Shown here: positions 1 through 7,818 of the stretch, in pieces
Layout of the letters: each line of letters opens with the position of its first letter
How positions within the stretch are numbered: position 1 is the stretch's first letter
Virus record (IMG/VR): IMGVR_UViG_3300044642_000785
Location: 1 to 23,116 of that record
Strand: one strand, 5' to 3'
DNA from: a virus
Length of the DNA stretch: 23,116 nucleotides
The notes under the pieces: generated by a model
Databases searched by the model: none
What the model was told of the DNA's origin: nothing
Seen by the model: the letters and a program-made list of their open reading frames with translations, nothing else
Translations under genes and position numbers: made by a program

Positions 1-270
1 CCACTCAGGAATGATCTGGGGATTCTCGTATTTTTTAGGTACGAGCCAACGGACGTAGGTGGTGGGGGCGTTAGCAATGGTGGGCATTGCGCGGCCAGTA
101 ATCTCGCGGTAAGCAACTGCGCCTAGCTGCGACATACGGCGGCGCTCGCCGTTGACGGTCACTTTTTTGACGGTGGGTAGAAGGTGGGAAGTAGTCTCCT
201 GGAGCAGGTGAGTCCAAAGACGCTCGTATTCGATTTGAACGTGCGGTCCAACTGTGTAAAGTTCGGGCAT
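1..270 (-). CDS. Major capsid protein, N-terminal part (cut by window edge)
   Basis: The open frame runs from an ATG at 268-270 to the left edge, giving the first 90 residues; the rest lies outside the window. It reads MPELYTVGPHVQIEYERLW, then a stretch with GERRRMSQLGAVAYREITGR and TTYVRWLVPKKYENP. The pattern of a short N-arm, then 'GA' with an ITGR-like segment, then a 'RWxxP' strand resembles the N-terminus of podoviral capsid proteins of the Phage_capsid_2 type. Position supports this: it is the last gene of a minus-strand series terminase, portal, scaffold, small protein, capsid. There is no Shine-Dalgarno sequence; the leader is CACCTACTACC directly before ATG. It is separated from the previous minus-strand gene by about 1 kb, which may hold its own promoter. 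Coding status is firm; the capsid assignment rests on position plus weak similarity recalled from memory. Confidence 0.75.
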   Translation of the reverse strand, partial: MPELYTVGPHVQIEYERLWTHLLQETTSHLLPTVKKVTVNGERRRMSQLGAVAYREITGRAMPTIANAPTTYVRWLVPKKYENPQIIPEW

Positions 271-932
271 GGTAGTAGGTGATTAAGTTTTAGAAACGAT
301 AGATAGAAGAAACGAAACTGACTGCGTTTTTCGGGTATCCATTTCTGGGCCTACTCATGGGTAAGGCGTTTTTCGCGGGCCGGTTAAGGGTAGCCGCCAC
401 TCAATGCCTTGCTGTTAAGCATCCCCTTTGAAACTGTTTTTGCGGGAAGCAAGCATTTATTTTGATGGAAAATGAAAATAAGGCTTGAACGGTTAAACGC
501 TCCGCGCATGGTGGTGGTATCCGAAGCGGGTGACACTGCGGCGGAAACGTCGCACTAAAGCCCGCTTTGCTCTAAGCAGTTAAGCCCGATCTTGGTCCTG
601 TCACCCGCCAAGGTCGGGCTTTTCATTTTACCCGATGGACCTTTCCCAAAAATGCGCGGGCCGAGTGATCGTTAAACCGACACAACGCCAGCATCGGTAA
701 CGGGGAGCGTTGAACGCCTCAAATCCAACCCCGTGTAAATAGTCCGGTCTAACCACCGTGAGCCTTTGACCATAAACACCGTGTGCCTGTGGGCCAGCCG
801 AGCGGGGTCATTGAATGGCAACTCAACTTCCAAGTCCAAAGCGCCATGCTTAAACGTAGCTTACCCCGTTACAGGGTGAGCTATGGACTCACTGAAACCA
901 GAACCAAATCGCTACGCTTAAATAACAATCCC
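271..932. other. Gene-poor stretch between capsid and small plus-strand ORF
   Basis: No convincing gene is seen here. The stretch contains the leader of the capsid gene on the minus strand and, on the plus strand, a set of inverted repeats ending in a strong terminator-like hairpin (582-621). A plus-strand frame reaches upstream of 933 from a GTG at 783, but it lacks a credible start there. The unusual length of this gap inside a late operon suggests that regulatory sequence or a small RNA has been inserted together with the ORF at 933. Confidence 0.5.
526..630 (+). terminator. Strong hairpin terminator with competing upstream arms
   Basis: The stem AAGCCCGATCTTGG (582-595) pairs with CCAAGGTCGGGCTT (608-621), 14 base pairs with one G-U, followed by TTTTCATTTT. 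Its 12-base loop contains TGTCACCC; with the next base, TGTCACCCGC (599-608) is perfectly complementary to GCGGGTGACA (526-535). A second copy of the left arm, AAAGCCCG (557-564), can also pair with the right arm. These alternatives resemble an attenuator or a folded small RNA with an intrinsic terminator. What it would terminate is unclear, because no gene reads into it on the plus strand. The hairpin is seen directly; the regulatory role is inferred. Confidence 0.65.
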
Positions 933-1223
933 ATGAATAACCTAACTGCCCTTGATCTACTAGCCGCAAACGCTGGTCCAGCACCTGAATGGTTTACGCC
1001 GCAAATTAGCTTAAGCCACATCTACGAAATTGAAAAACTGCAAAAAATGAAACTCGATGAACTTAACTTAAACAGTTCTTTTCCAATAAATTTAACTGAT
1101 TTTGGTATAGCAATTAAAGAAAAGATTGAAAATCGAGAGCGTCAATTGCAATGGCCCTATTACTACGCCAAGTCTGTTTTGGCTTATCGTCCAATAACCA
1201 TACCTGACGACATCGCTAAGTAA
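933..1223 (+). CDS. Hypothetical protein, moron-like insertion
   Basis: This 96-residue protein starts MNNLTALDLLAANAGPAPEW and ends with a charged helix and IENRERQLQWPYYYAKSVLA. I do not recognise a named family, although short phage proteins with an 'AxAPxWF' start and a 'QWPxxYA' end exist and it may be one of them. The frame is open further upstream to a GTG at 783, but that part has unlike composition; the ATG at 933 follows AATAACAATCCC. It stands alone on the plus strand among minus-strand head genes, between the scaffold-side gene and the capsid, with hairpins on both sides. That is the usual arrangement of a moron, an extra gene added to a phage and expressed on its own. Function is unknown. 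Confidence 0.55.
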   Translation: MNNLTALDLLAANAGPAPEWFTPQISLSHIYEIEKLQKMKLDELNLNSSFPINLTDFGIAIKEKIENRERQLQWPYYYAKSVLAYRPITIPDDIAK

Positions 1224-1238
1224 CCCAGACACAGAAAA

Positions 1239-1274
1239 CCCCTAGTCGCGGAAATGAAAAAACGCAACTAGGGG
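1239..1274 (-). terminator. Hairpin terminator downstream of the 1312-1599 gene
   Basis: CCCCTAGT-C-GCG (1239-1250) pairs with CGC-A-ACTAGGGG (1263-1274), an 11-base-pair stem with one mismatch. Read on the minus strand the hairpin is followed by TTTTCTG, so it most likely ends transcripts from the scaffold side before the capsid gene. On the plus strand it follows the moron-like ORF, but the T-run is missing there, so it could act only weakly in that direction. Confidence 0.6.
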
Positions 1275-1311
1275 CTCAACCACATGAAAACCCGACACCA
1301 CATCGGGCGAA

Positions 1312-1599
1312 TTACTTCTTCAACGCGCCACCGTAGAAGTCAAGTTCGTCATGCGTAATTGGGTTATGGTCTAACGCATACTTTTGGCGACGCCCATCCT
1401 CAAAGGTGATTTCAAGGGTGTGCGTATGCTTAGGGAAATGCAGCTCAGTAGGCTTAAACACGCGGTAAGTGTAGCCAACTGGACGCCACGGCTCGGGTTC
1501 TTTGGTGATTGCAACAGGTACTGGTTCAATAACGGCAACGTCTGGCATTACGGGCACCAGTTCCACCTCTAGATTAGCGTGCTTTTTGGGTCGTGGCAT
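1312..1599 (-). CDS. Hypothetical protein between scaffold and capsid
   Basis: This 95-residue protein has a basic start (MPRPKK), a Val/Pro-rich segment in the middle (VELVPVMPDVAVIEPVPV) and a C-terminal part rich in His, Thr and aromatic residues that ends GGALKK. No family is recognised. The start ATG at 1597-1599 lies inside the end of the scaffold gene (26-base overlap), which points to translational coupling with it. The leader is GTAAACACC-ATG, without Shine-Dalgarno. In related podoviral clusters small head-decoration or assembly proteins occupy this place, so a minor structural role is possible but unproven. Confidence 0.7.
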   Translation of the reverse strand: MPRPKKHANLEVELVPVMPDVAVIEPVPVAITKEPEPWRPVGYTYRVFKPTELHFPKHTHTLEITFEDGRRQKYALDHNPITHDELDFYGGALKK

Positions 1600-2563
1600 G
1601 GTGTTTACGCATTAAGGATTGCCACTTTTCGGTAACGACTGGATCACCTGCACGGAAACTTTTCATTTGAACCGGATCGTTAAGAATGGCGTCGGCCTGC
1701 TCAAGGAATGAACCTTGGCCACCGACACCTTGACCCGTTACAACGGCAGGCTCGCTCGTCTGACGCTTCATTTCCACCAGCATACGAATCATGGTTGGAT
1801 TAAGCGCGGCCTGTTGCTCGATTTGTTCGGCGGGAATGCCGATCAAGCTACTCATGATCTCGATACCGCGTTTGGCGTCCTGAATGGCGGCGGGCAGTTT
1901 ATCGCCGTACACCTTCTGAAGCTCTTGACGACCGTTTTCCAAGATTTGCGACTGTTGCGCGGCAGCTCGCTCGCTTACCTTGGCGACGTGCTTTTCAATG
2001 ATTTGCTTTGCGGTGGCGGTAGAGACGTTACCCTTGTGGAAAATATCGAGGTAATCGCCTAGGCCGTTCTCGTCCCACTCGACGCCATCGGGAAGATTCT
2101 CAGGCTTTTTAATGCCGTAGTCCTCCTTTTTATCGGGTACGCCCATCACTTCGCGCAGACGCTTGCCAAACTCATCTTTGACAGCTTGCGGCGCATCGTC
2201 TGGCGGGCGGGAGAAACCCTTTTGACTCGCCATAAACTGAAGGTTTTCGAGTCCTTGCAGGGCGGCAGCGGTCGGATCTTCCGCTTTGGCGTACTTAGCA
2301 AAGAAGGAAGACGCCCCCTTGAACTTGTCGCCAGTTAGCGCGGCCAGCTCATCGCGTAGTTTACCGCCTTCACCGTAGAACGAAAACGCTTGCGACGCGC
2401 TTTTAGCTGGTTCGCCAGTGGTGGCGGAAGTTGTTTCGGGTGCAGCAGCGGGAGCGGCAGCAGTTGTCGTTGCTCCTAGCGCAAAAAGACCTGACGGAGC
2501 TGATGCGGCAGCGGCAGGCGTAGAAGCCGTGCCTGTATTGGTTGACGTGGTAGTTTGTTCCAT
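1574..2563 (-). CDS. Capsid scaffolding protein
   Basis: A 329-residue protein with a low-complexity Ala/Thr/Ser/Pro-rich N-terminus (about residues 1-60), then a largely helical, strongly charged body. A segment VPDKKEDYGIKKPENLPDG lies near the middle, and there is a Gln/Glu/Lys-rich helix around SERAAAQQSQILENGRQEL. The C-terminus is basic, ending RKHHATTQKAR. A flexible acidic or Ala-rich start, helices and a basic C-terminal capsid-binding tail are typical of phage scaffolds, and the 'KxxDYxIKxPENLPDG' segment is common in podoviral scaffolds. It follows the portal and Bbp19-like genes and precedes the capsid, the canonical place. It would organise capsid subunits around the portal during prohead assembly and then leave the shell. 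Confidence 0.82.
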   Translation of the reverse strand: MEQTTTSTNTGTASTPAAAASAPSGLFALGATTTAAAPAAAPETTSATTGEPAKSASQAFSFYGEGGKLRDELAALTGDKFKGASSFFAKYAKAEDPTAAALQGLENLQFMASQKGFSRPPDDAPQAVKDEFGKRLREVMGVPDKKEDYGIKKPENLPDGVEWDENGLGDYLDIFHKGNVSTATAKQIIEKHVAKVSERAAAQQSQILENGRQELQKVYGDKLPAAIQDAKRGIEIMSSLIGIPAEQIEQQAALNPTMIRMLVEMKRQTSEPAVVTGQGVGGQGSFLEQADAILNDPVQMKSFRAGDPVVTEKWQSLMRKHHATTQKAR

Positions 2564-2566
2564 GGA

Positions 2567-2884
2567 TTAAGACTGATTCATTATTGTTTCGCTTTGCTTT
2601 GGCGCAATCTCCTCTTGTGAAATACGCCCTGCTTTCACCCGTGCAATCGTGTTTAAGTGAAATAATCGCTGACCCTCGGCACTCGCGTTATATTTTTCCT
2701 GCGAGTCGGTCAAAGTAGTGCGCCACATGTAAGCGCGGTTTTCCATGTCCTCCCACACGATTTGCTGATCATGCGTGCGTTCGCTTTCGCGACCAAACAG
2801 CCGTGCATAAGCCGCATTGATTTGCAGCTCCTTAAGTTTTTGCGCATCGAGCGCATCTTGTTCCGCCTTGGTTGGTTGTCGCAT
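2567..2884 (-). CDS. Bbp19-like small phage protein
   Basis: A 105-residue protein with YARLFGRE near residue 26, then VWEDMENRAYMWRTTL and AEGQRLFHLNTIARV. This order (FG near the start, a conserved helix with an aromatic-RTT segment, then EGxRxxxLHI-like) matches the Bbp19-type proteins that accompany portal genes in podoviruses. The biochemical role of that family is not known to me; position suggests head or connector assembly. It lies between portal and scaffold with only a few bases on each side, in one transcription unit. The leader GGATAATTT-ATG lacks a Shine-Dalgarno sequence. Confidence 0.7.
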   Translation of the reverse strand: MRQPTKAEQDALDAQKLKELQINAAYARLFGRESERTHDQQIVWEDMENRAYMWRTTLTDSQEKYNASAEGQRLFHLNTIARVKAGRISQEEIAPKQSETIMNQS

Positions 2885-2887
2885 AAA

Positions 2888-4606
2888 TTATCCGGCCATC
2901 CCCATCTGCGCCTTAGCCACAGCCTTTACATCCTCGTCGGCACCCGCCAAGTTTTTTGCCGACTTGGTAGCCGACTCAGCCGCCATGAGTGCTTGCTGTT
3001 GCTGGGCCGCTTGCTGTGCCGCTGCGCGCATTTCGTCACGGTCTTCGATAGGCCGTAAGGCTTTCGAGTACAGACCCGTATTTCGGGCGTAATTGCGCAC
3101 GGCCTCATCCATGTCAAAATTGTCCGCAAGACCTGGCACCACTTGCAACGGCCCAGCCAGCATTTCGCTAATCCGCAAGAACGCATTGTTCTCCGTGTCG
3201 CGTACCGCCAGCGCCATCTTGCCCATCAAATTGATGTCGGGAATTACCGGACTAGCCGTTTTGCCATCAGCAGAAAGCACCATCATCGACTGTGGAGGCT
3301 GGGGAAATGCGCCCTCACGAAATAGAACCGAGAACACGCGGAACAGCATAGGGCGAAACACCTCATGCAGCAACCGGCTAAACGTAGGCGAGAAATTGCG
3401 CATCTTCTCGGCAAGCCGCGCCTGTACCTCAAAAGCCGTCATGCGGTCATTGGGCAAATTAGCCAAAAGCTGGAACATATCCACGAAGTAGGCGTCATGG
3501 ATTTGCTTGTGGATCATTTCGATCATGTCCTTACCAATGTCCCAGCGTCCACCAGTACCCCACTCACGCGGGCCAGCGTCAGCAGGCTGGTTAGGGTCAA
3601 CAATGGTCTGACCACCAGGCGACAAATTAACCTGCCCAACCATGCCGCTAGGAATAAGAACACGCGGCCAAGCCTGAATCTCGCCCAGCGCCGCCATGTG
3701 TTTCATCATCAGGTTGACCTGACGCACCGCCGGCAAAGCCTCAATTGACGGAGTGTAGCCGTAAGGCGAACTGCCCCACTTGAGAAATCGCGTCACTACA
3801 TAGGGCATTTCTGGAAACCCAGACTCGCGCACAATCTTGCACGCGCTCAAATCCATGTCCACCGACGCCACAGGATAAAATTTCGGGTCCAGCTTTTTGC
3901 TGTCCATCTCGCTATCACGGCGCGGGTAAATCGCGTGCAAATACTTGGTCTTTTCCGTGTCCATCTTGGACGGCTCCTTAGCCATCTCGCGCACTTTTTC
4001 GCTCACGTTCTCCTCCCCAAACTCTTGAATGGCCTGCCGTGGCGTCAGCTCATACTCGCGGAAAACTTTGTCCACAATACCTCGCTTGTTCTCGGCAATC
4101 GAGTAGGTGCCGACATCGTCATTTCTAAAGTAAAGAGCGGCCTCTCCATTGCGACGATCTTGCGGCTCAACATACCCGCAGAACATATTGGCATGAGTAA
4201 ACGTCGAACGATCCAGCAACATCTCGTGCAGCTCCAAGTAAAAATTGGACGCATCAAGTTCAGCCAGCATAATTTCGGTGCATTTCCCGCACCATTGACG
4301 CGCCTCGTCATTATTTCGGTCTTCACCTAGCCGTGACGGTGGCACCAACTCCACCCAGCGCCCACCAACCAAGTAGTCCATCTGACCGCTTGCTAAGATT
4401 TGAGCATCCCGTACCGCTACCGTATCGTAAAGCGTTTCCTCTGGCGACGACGCGCCCTTAGTTTCTGTCTGCGTAATCTGATTTTTACGCGGGTGAATGT
4501 AGTTGGCGATGTCCTGATTTAGATTGTCGATGTCGCTGCGCTCTTTCTTGAGCGCTTCGTTTTCTCGCTTCAACCGCTGCGCCAACTCTTCATTCATGTA
4601 GCTCAT
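2888..4606 (-). CDS. Portal (head-to-tail connector) protein
   Basis: A 572-residue protein starting MSYMNEELAQRLKRENEALK. It has the hallmark opening of podoviral connector proteins: a helical start, then a segment with HPRKNQI, ETLYDTVAVRDAQILASG and MDYLVGGRWVELVPP. Further on come SPYGYTPSIEALPAVRQVN, Pro-rich turns, and a helical C-terminal barrel region with MTAFEVQARLAEKMRNFSPT. It forms the dodecameric ring at one vertex through which DNA is packaged and to which the tail binds. The open frame extends to 4732, but that extra part overlaps the previous gene in another frame and is unlike connectors, so the ATG at 4606 is chosen; it begins four bases after the end of the preceding gene. 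The C-terminus is Gln/Ala-rich. Confidence 0.93.
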   Translation of the reverse strand: MSYMNEELAQRLKRENEALKKERSDIDNLNQDIANYIHPRKNQITQTETKGASSPEETLYDTVAVRDAQILASGQMDYLVGGRWVELVPPSRLGEDRNNDEARQWCGKCTEIMLAELDASNFYLELHEMLLDRSTFTHANMFCGYVEPQDRRNGEAALYFRNDDVGTYSIAENKRGIVDKVFREYELTPRQAIQEFGEENVSEKVREMAKEPSKMDTEKTKYLHAIYPRRDSEMDSKKLDPKFYPVASVDMDLSACKIVRESGFPEMPYVVTRFLKWGSSPYGYTPSIEALPAVRQVNLMMKHMAALGEIQAWPRVLIPSGMVGQVNLSPGGQTIVDPNQPADAGPREWGTGGRWDIGKDMIEMIHKQIHDAYFVDMFQLLANLPNDRMTAFEVQARLAEKMRNFSPTFSRLLHEVFRPMLFRVFSVLFREGAFPQPPQSMMVLSADGKTASPVIPDINLMGKMALAVRDTENNAFLRISEMLAGPLQVVPGLADNFDMDEAVRNYARNTGLYSKALRPIEDRDEMRAAAQQAAQQQQALMAAESATKSAKNLAGADEDVKAVAKAQMGMAG

Positions 4607-4610
4607 AATC

Positions 4611-4877
4611 TTATCCAAGAAGAGTTTTTTTATCAATCTGAGAGCCGCCCGCCATTGTTTCGCCGGCCAACAATGACGCTGCCGCTCCACGACGCTTTGC
4701 CGCATCCATTGCTTGCCCTTTTTTTGCCGCATTTACTTCCGCACTTACCGCACGCATAGGCGGAGTAGCAGGCGGTGGCGGTGGAGGAGTAGAGCCGCCA
4801 CCCCCAAACATCTGTTGTTGCATAGGATAACCCACGTTTCCTACACGAGATTGCTGTTGTTGCATAGGCTTAATCAT
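4611..4877 (-). CDS. Small Gly/Pro-rich phage protein ending KKTLLG
   Basis: An 88-residue protein: MIKPMQQQQSRVGN, then glycine and proline runs (GGGG, PPPPPP), then an alanine/lysine-rich helix and the C-terminus GGSQIDKKTLLG. Small proteins with a Pro-rich start, an 'AxxRxxxxAxxLxGE' helix and a terminal KKTLLG are common just upstream of podoviral portal genes; their role is not established. The ATG (4875-4877) overlaps the stop of the preceding gene as ATGA, implying translational coupling. An in-frame start at 4898 exists but would lie inside the previous gene. Confidence 0.72.
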   Translation of the reverse strand: MIKPMQQQQSRVGNVGYPMQQQMFGGGGSTPPPPPPATPPMRAVSAEVNAAKKGQAMDAAKRRGAAASLLAGETMAGGSQIDKKTLLG

Positions 4878-5266
4878 ACCCCCTTGCTCACAGAACACAT
4901 TGCCCTAGTCAATTTTTTAAGCCTGTCCGTAGGATAAAACTTGATTGGCCCATCGCTACAACGTGCCCCCCGCGCAAACGCAAACCACACATACGGCCTT
5001 GGCAATACCTCCCACGCTTTTAGCACATTCCCCGCCAAAGCCGATATAAACCAGCAATCGCAATCCTTCTGCTCAAAGATCATACGCGCATCGCCCACAT
5101 CCCCTGCCCACGCCCCCCTATTGACTGCCTTTGCCATCACAAAGAAATCCGGAGTCGAGTAAACAAACCCGTGCCTCATGTGCAGCTCCAGCCAGTAATA
5201 GAAATCCATGTCGCCCTCCTTCCTCGTCTTCTCATACAACGCCTCAATTTGCTCATAAGGATTCAT
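4874..5266 (-). CDS. Conserved phage hypothetical protein next to the terminase
   Basis: A 130-residue protein, MNPYEQIEALYEKTRKEGD, aromatic-rich in the middle (FYYWLELH, YVWFAFARGARC) and ending KFYPTDRLKKLTRAM plus a short tail. It contains several Cys (CDCWF). The segment with 'FYPTxRL' recalls small proteins that follow the large terminase in podoviruses. An acetyltransferase-like fold is conceivable, but I cannot show it from motifs. It is tightly packed between the terminase and the KKTLLG protein, in the same direction, with a 4-base overlap downstream. The leader TAATATAACG-ATG has no Shine-Dalgarno. Confidence 0.7.
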   Translation of the reverse strand: MNPYEQIEALYEKTRKEGDMDFYYWLELHMRHGFVYSTPDFFVMAKAVNRGAWAGDVGDARMIFEQKDCDCWFISALAGNVLKAWEVLPRPYVWFAFARGARCSDGPIKFYPTDRLKKLTRAMCSVSKGV

Positions 5267-5273
5267 CGTTATA

Positions 5274-6956
5274 TTACCGTCCTCCTCTCAGCGCCAACCC
5301 CTGCTTCATAACCGTTTGACTCCCCTTAAACCGCGCATTCACCCCCATTCTCCCCATTTCATCGCCCCCCATTGTGCTGTTATTGGCTAATCCCCTAGCA
5401 ATCGCCTGCATTGCATACCCAAACGCCGTCGAGTAATGACTCGCCCAATTGTGAACTGGCATGTTCCGCAACGTCTGACCGTCCGCCTCCTCCTTTGCGT
5501 GGTACGCCTCCAGCGCCTTTACCCCTTCCTCGCACCCTTTCTTGGCAAACCACGCCCGCCCAAACGCGTCCACCGCCGGATTGATAACATCCCACACGTT
5601 TACGCTCCGCTTCAAGCAGCTCACATTTCGCAACCCAGCCTCCAGCATAGACCGCCGCCACACCACGTCTCCGTCATGCGGCAACGTATGCCCTCCCCAA
5701 CTATACTTCATCTCCTTTAACCGCTTCACCCACTGCGCCGGAGTCTGACACGCATCGCCCCCCGTCAAACTCTCCAAAAAAACGACGCGGTCCCCCACCA
5801 ACTGAAACACCCAACACTTTGTGTTCTCAGGTGCCCCAATGTCAAAAGCCGTAAACACCGGCAAGTTTTCCCTCCACTCCACCTCTCCACTAATCCGCCC
5901 CTCACCTCTCGCTCGCCCCACACTTGCCGCGTAAATAGCCCCAGGTGTCGGAGCCAACCAGCACTCCTCAATCACACTCGGATACTCGCTATAAACATCA
6001 AATCTCAACCGCTTTGCCTCCCCCTGATAAAACCTCATCTGCTCCTCCGTAAACGAAACGCTCCACTCCAAACGCTCCTCAAGCGCCTTAAAATACTTCT
6101 TCGTGTCCTCGGTTATCACTCCTTTACCCCCCAGCGCATACCTCTTCTCCATCCACCACGGAAAGAAAAGCACCCTAAAATCCTTACTCGTCTTCTCTTC
6201 ATCCGGCGTCTCCAGCGCATTCTTTAACAAATTGTACCAATCTCCCCCCATACCTCCCTTGTGCGTGCTCTCCGCAAACACCTTCCCCGTTACCCCGCTC
6301 ACACTCGGCAACGCACCCGTCATAATCTCCCGACTCCTCGCCGCATCATCACACGCAATCGGCCCCCACTCGCTAATATGAAGCACCTGGTTCGTACCAC
6401 CTCGCGCCCTCTTCCCAGCCACCACCCTCCCCCCATTTACCCACTCCAACTCCGTCCCATTTTCACTCCTCAACTTCTCCTTCACCGCCTTCGGCAACCG
6501 CTCATAAGCATACTTTACCTTATCCAACTTCTCCTGCGCATCACTCTGCGTCTGGTCCACAATACTTGCCTGCTTCCCCTTACTAAACAACGTCTCATCC
6601 AAACAGATCAATGCAAACAACGTACTCAACCCCAACTGCCGCGCCTTCGGTATCGCCAACCTCTTCCACCCTGCCACATACACCGCCCACAACACTATCC
6701 TCTGCGCCTCATTCGGCACAAACGCCCCCTCTCTCCCCTCCGCATCCTTAATCACATACAAATTACACAACCTCCACAACGGGTCTTCCATCAACTTCGC
6801 CACCTCCCCTTCCGTCTCTCCCCCCTTCAACTCATAATCCTCCAACTTCACCCTCTTCATCTTATGCCACATTACCCTCTTCCATCCATCTCTCCCCACC
6901 CCTTCCTTCACCAGCTCTTCCAGCCCCTCTAGCTTCACGTTTAACAGGTTTTCCAT
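5274..6956 (-). CDS. Terminase large subunit
   Basis: A 560-residue packaging motor protein with an N-terminal ATPase and a C-terminal nuclease that cuts and pumps phage DNA into the prohead through the portal. The Walker A-like KARQLGLST lies at about 104-112, a Walker B-like VLHISEWG at 191-198, and the nuclease start FTAFDIGAPENT near 369-379, with D372 as first metal ligand. The usual last acidic ligand (a 'H..SH.ADAF' pattern near the C-terminus) reads NWASHYSTAF here, so Asp is replaced by Thr near residue 510. The coding strand is markedly purine-rich compared with its neighbours. It is followed closely by small head genes and the portal; upstream an HNH gene separates it from the small subunit. 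Confidence 0.92.
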   Translation of the reverse strand: MENLLNVKLEGLEELVKEGVGRDGWKRVMWHKMKRVKLEDYELKGGETEGEVAKLMEDPLWRLCNLYVIKDAEGREGAFVPNEAQRIVLWAVYVAGWKRLAIPKARQLGLSTLFALICLDETLFSKGKQASIVDQTQSDAQEKLDKVKYAYERLPKAVKEKLRSENGTELEWVNGGRVVAGKRARGGTNQVLHISEWGPIACDDAARSREIMTGALPSVSGVTGKVFAESTHKGGMGGDWYNLLKNALETPDEEKTSKDFRVLFFPWWMEKRYALGGKGVITEDTKKYFKALEERLEWSVSFTEEQMRFYQGEAKRLRFDVYSEYPSVIEECWLAPTPGAIYAASVGRARGEGRISGEVEWRENLPVFTAFDIGAPENTKCWVFQLVGDRVVFLESLTGGDACQTPAQWVKRLKEMKYSWGGHTLPHDGDVVWRRSMLEAGLRNVSCLKRSVNVWDVINPAVDAFGRAWFAKKGCEEGVKALEAYHAKEEADGQTLRNMPVHNWASHYSTAFGYAMQAIARGLANNSTMGGDEMGRMGVNARFKGSQTVMKQGLALRGGR

Positions 6957-7201
6957 GCCACACCCTTATCAACACCCTGCCCACGCACTCAAGCCCTTTA
7001 TTCCCCACGCATTCTAGCCCCCAAATGTATAGAGGGTCAAAAAAATATTTACTAAAGGTATAGTAGCGCAGCCCGCGCCGTTTGGGGCTCCCCCCCGTCC
7101 CCATAAACGATGCCCCCCCCTCTCGCTTGGGGCGTGGCGTGGTGCGTGGGCTGCGTAGTGCGTGGACTTGACTCGATTGTGTGGCCGCGTATTGTGTGAG
7201 C

Positions 7202-7717
7202 ATGGAAACATTCAAGCTTCACCCATGGTTCAGAAATCAGCTTATCGGCTCACGCGGCACGATCCTAAGCAACATTCACGGCAGGCAACGCCCTAAGGCC
7301 ACGCGTGCAGACCCTAAAAGCGGTTACATCGTGGCCAATATGCCGCCAACTGAGGGCCACAGCGTGAGGCAATACGTGCATCGACTGGTTGCACAGGCTC
7401 ATATTTCAAACCCTGACGGCTTAGACGAAGTGCATCACCTAGACCACAACAAGGCAAACAACTCCACCGAAAACCTGCAATGGATAAGCCATCGAGATAA
7501 TATCCTAGCCGCTCGAAAGCACCACGGCAATTGGACTAAGAGCAAAGGGAAGCAGTTAATCGAGACACCCGTTGACGGCTCACCAGCTCGCACATGGGCG
7601 AACGCTAAGACTTGGGCGACCACTACGGGCGACCGTAACCCACACAGAGCGGCTAACGTCTCTACGGCCATTCGCTCAAAACGTGCTGCCTACGGCTCTT
7701 TCTGGGCCTTTGCTTGA
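7202..7717 (+). CDS. HNH homing-type endonuclease
   Basis: A 171-residue protein. Residues 1-50 have the NUMOD4-like pattern in which W9, a G-x-x-G-x-I-LSN turn and GYIVANM appear. The nuclease core is VHRLVAQAH followed by VHHLDHNKANNSTENLQW (about 77-94), the usual HNH pattern with a His pair, Asp, Asn and a final NLxW. The C-terminal part (about 115-171) is probably a DNA-binding tail. Such genes nick or cut DNA at a neighbouring site and spread between phages. The ATG at 7202 is chosen over the frame's earlier start at 7181 because the domain begins just after it. It lies on the opposite strand between the two terminase subunits, so it is a free-standing intruder. Confidence 0.88.
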   Translation: METFKLHPWFRNQLIGSRGTILSNIHGRQRPKATRADPKSGYIVANMPPTEGHSVRQYVHRLVAQAHISNPDGLDEVHHLDHNKANNSTENLQWISHRDNILAARKHHGNWTKSKGKQLIETPVDGSPARTWANAKTWATTTGDRNPHRAANVSTAIRSKRAAYGSFWAFA

Positions 7718-7723
7718 TCTTTG

Positions 7724-7746
7724 CCCCTAACCGAAGGGGTCATTTT
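7724..7746 (+). terminator. Weak hairpin terminator after the HNH gene
   Basis: CCCCT (7724-7728) pairs with AGGGG (7735-7739) around a six-base loop, followed by TCATTTT. The stem is short but lies just past the HNH stop codon, at the right distance. It would keep the HNH transcript from running into the antisense of the small terminase gene. Confidence 0.4.
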
Positions 7747-7818
7747 GACCATTATACGCTATCAACCCGTACCTCAGCACGGTATAACCACCAAAACAGG
7801 CCCTAGTTTACCCCTGCT

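Noticed and set aside
783-932. Upstream extension of the moron-like ORF from GTG at 783
   Set aside because: The extra residues have a different character and no start context; the ATG at 933 fits better.
6261-6932. Plus-strand open frame of 223 residues rich in Pro, Leu, His and Arg
   Set aside because: It lies entirely within the large terminase in the opposite strand and has the low-complexity look caused by the C/T-rich complement of that gene.
7090-7120. Runs of seven and eight C as a programmed slippage element
   Set aside because: They lie in a gap between genes with no frame depending on them; sequencing error or chance is more likely.
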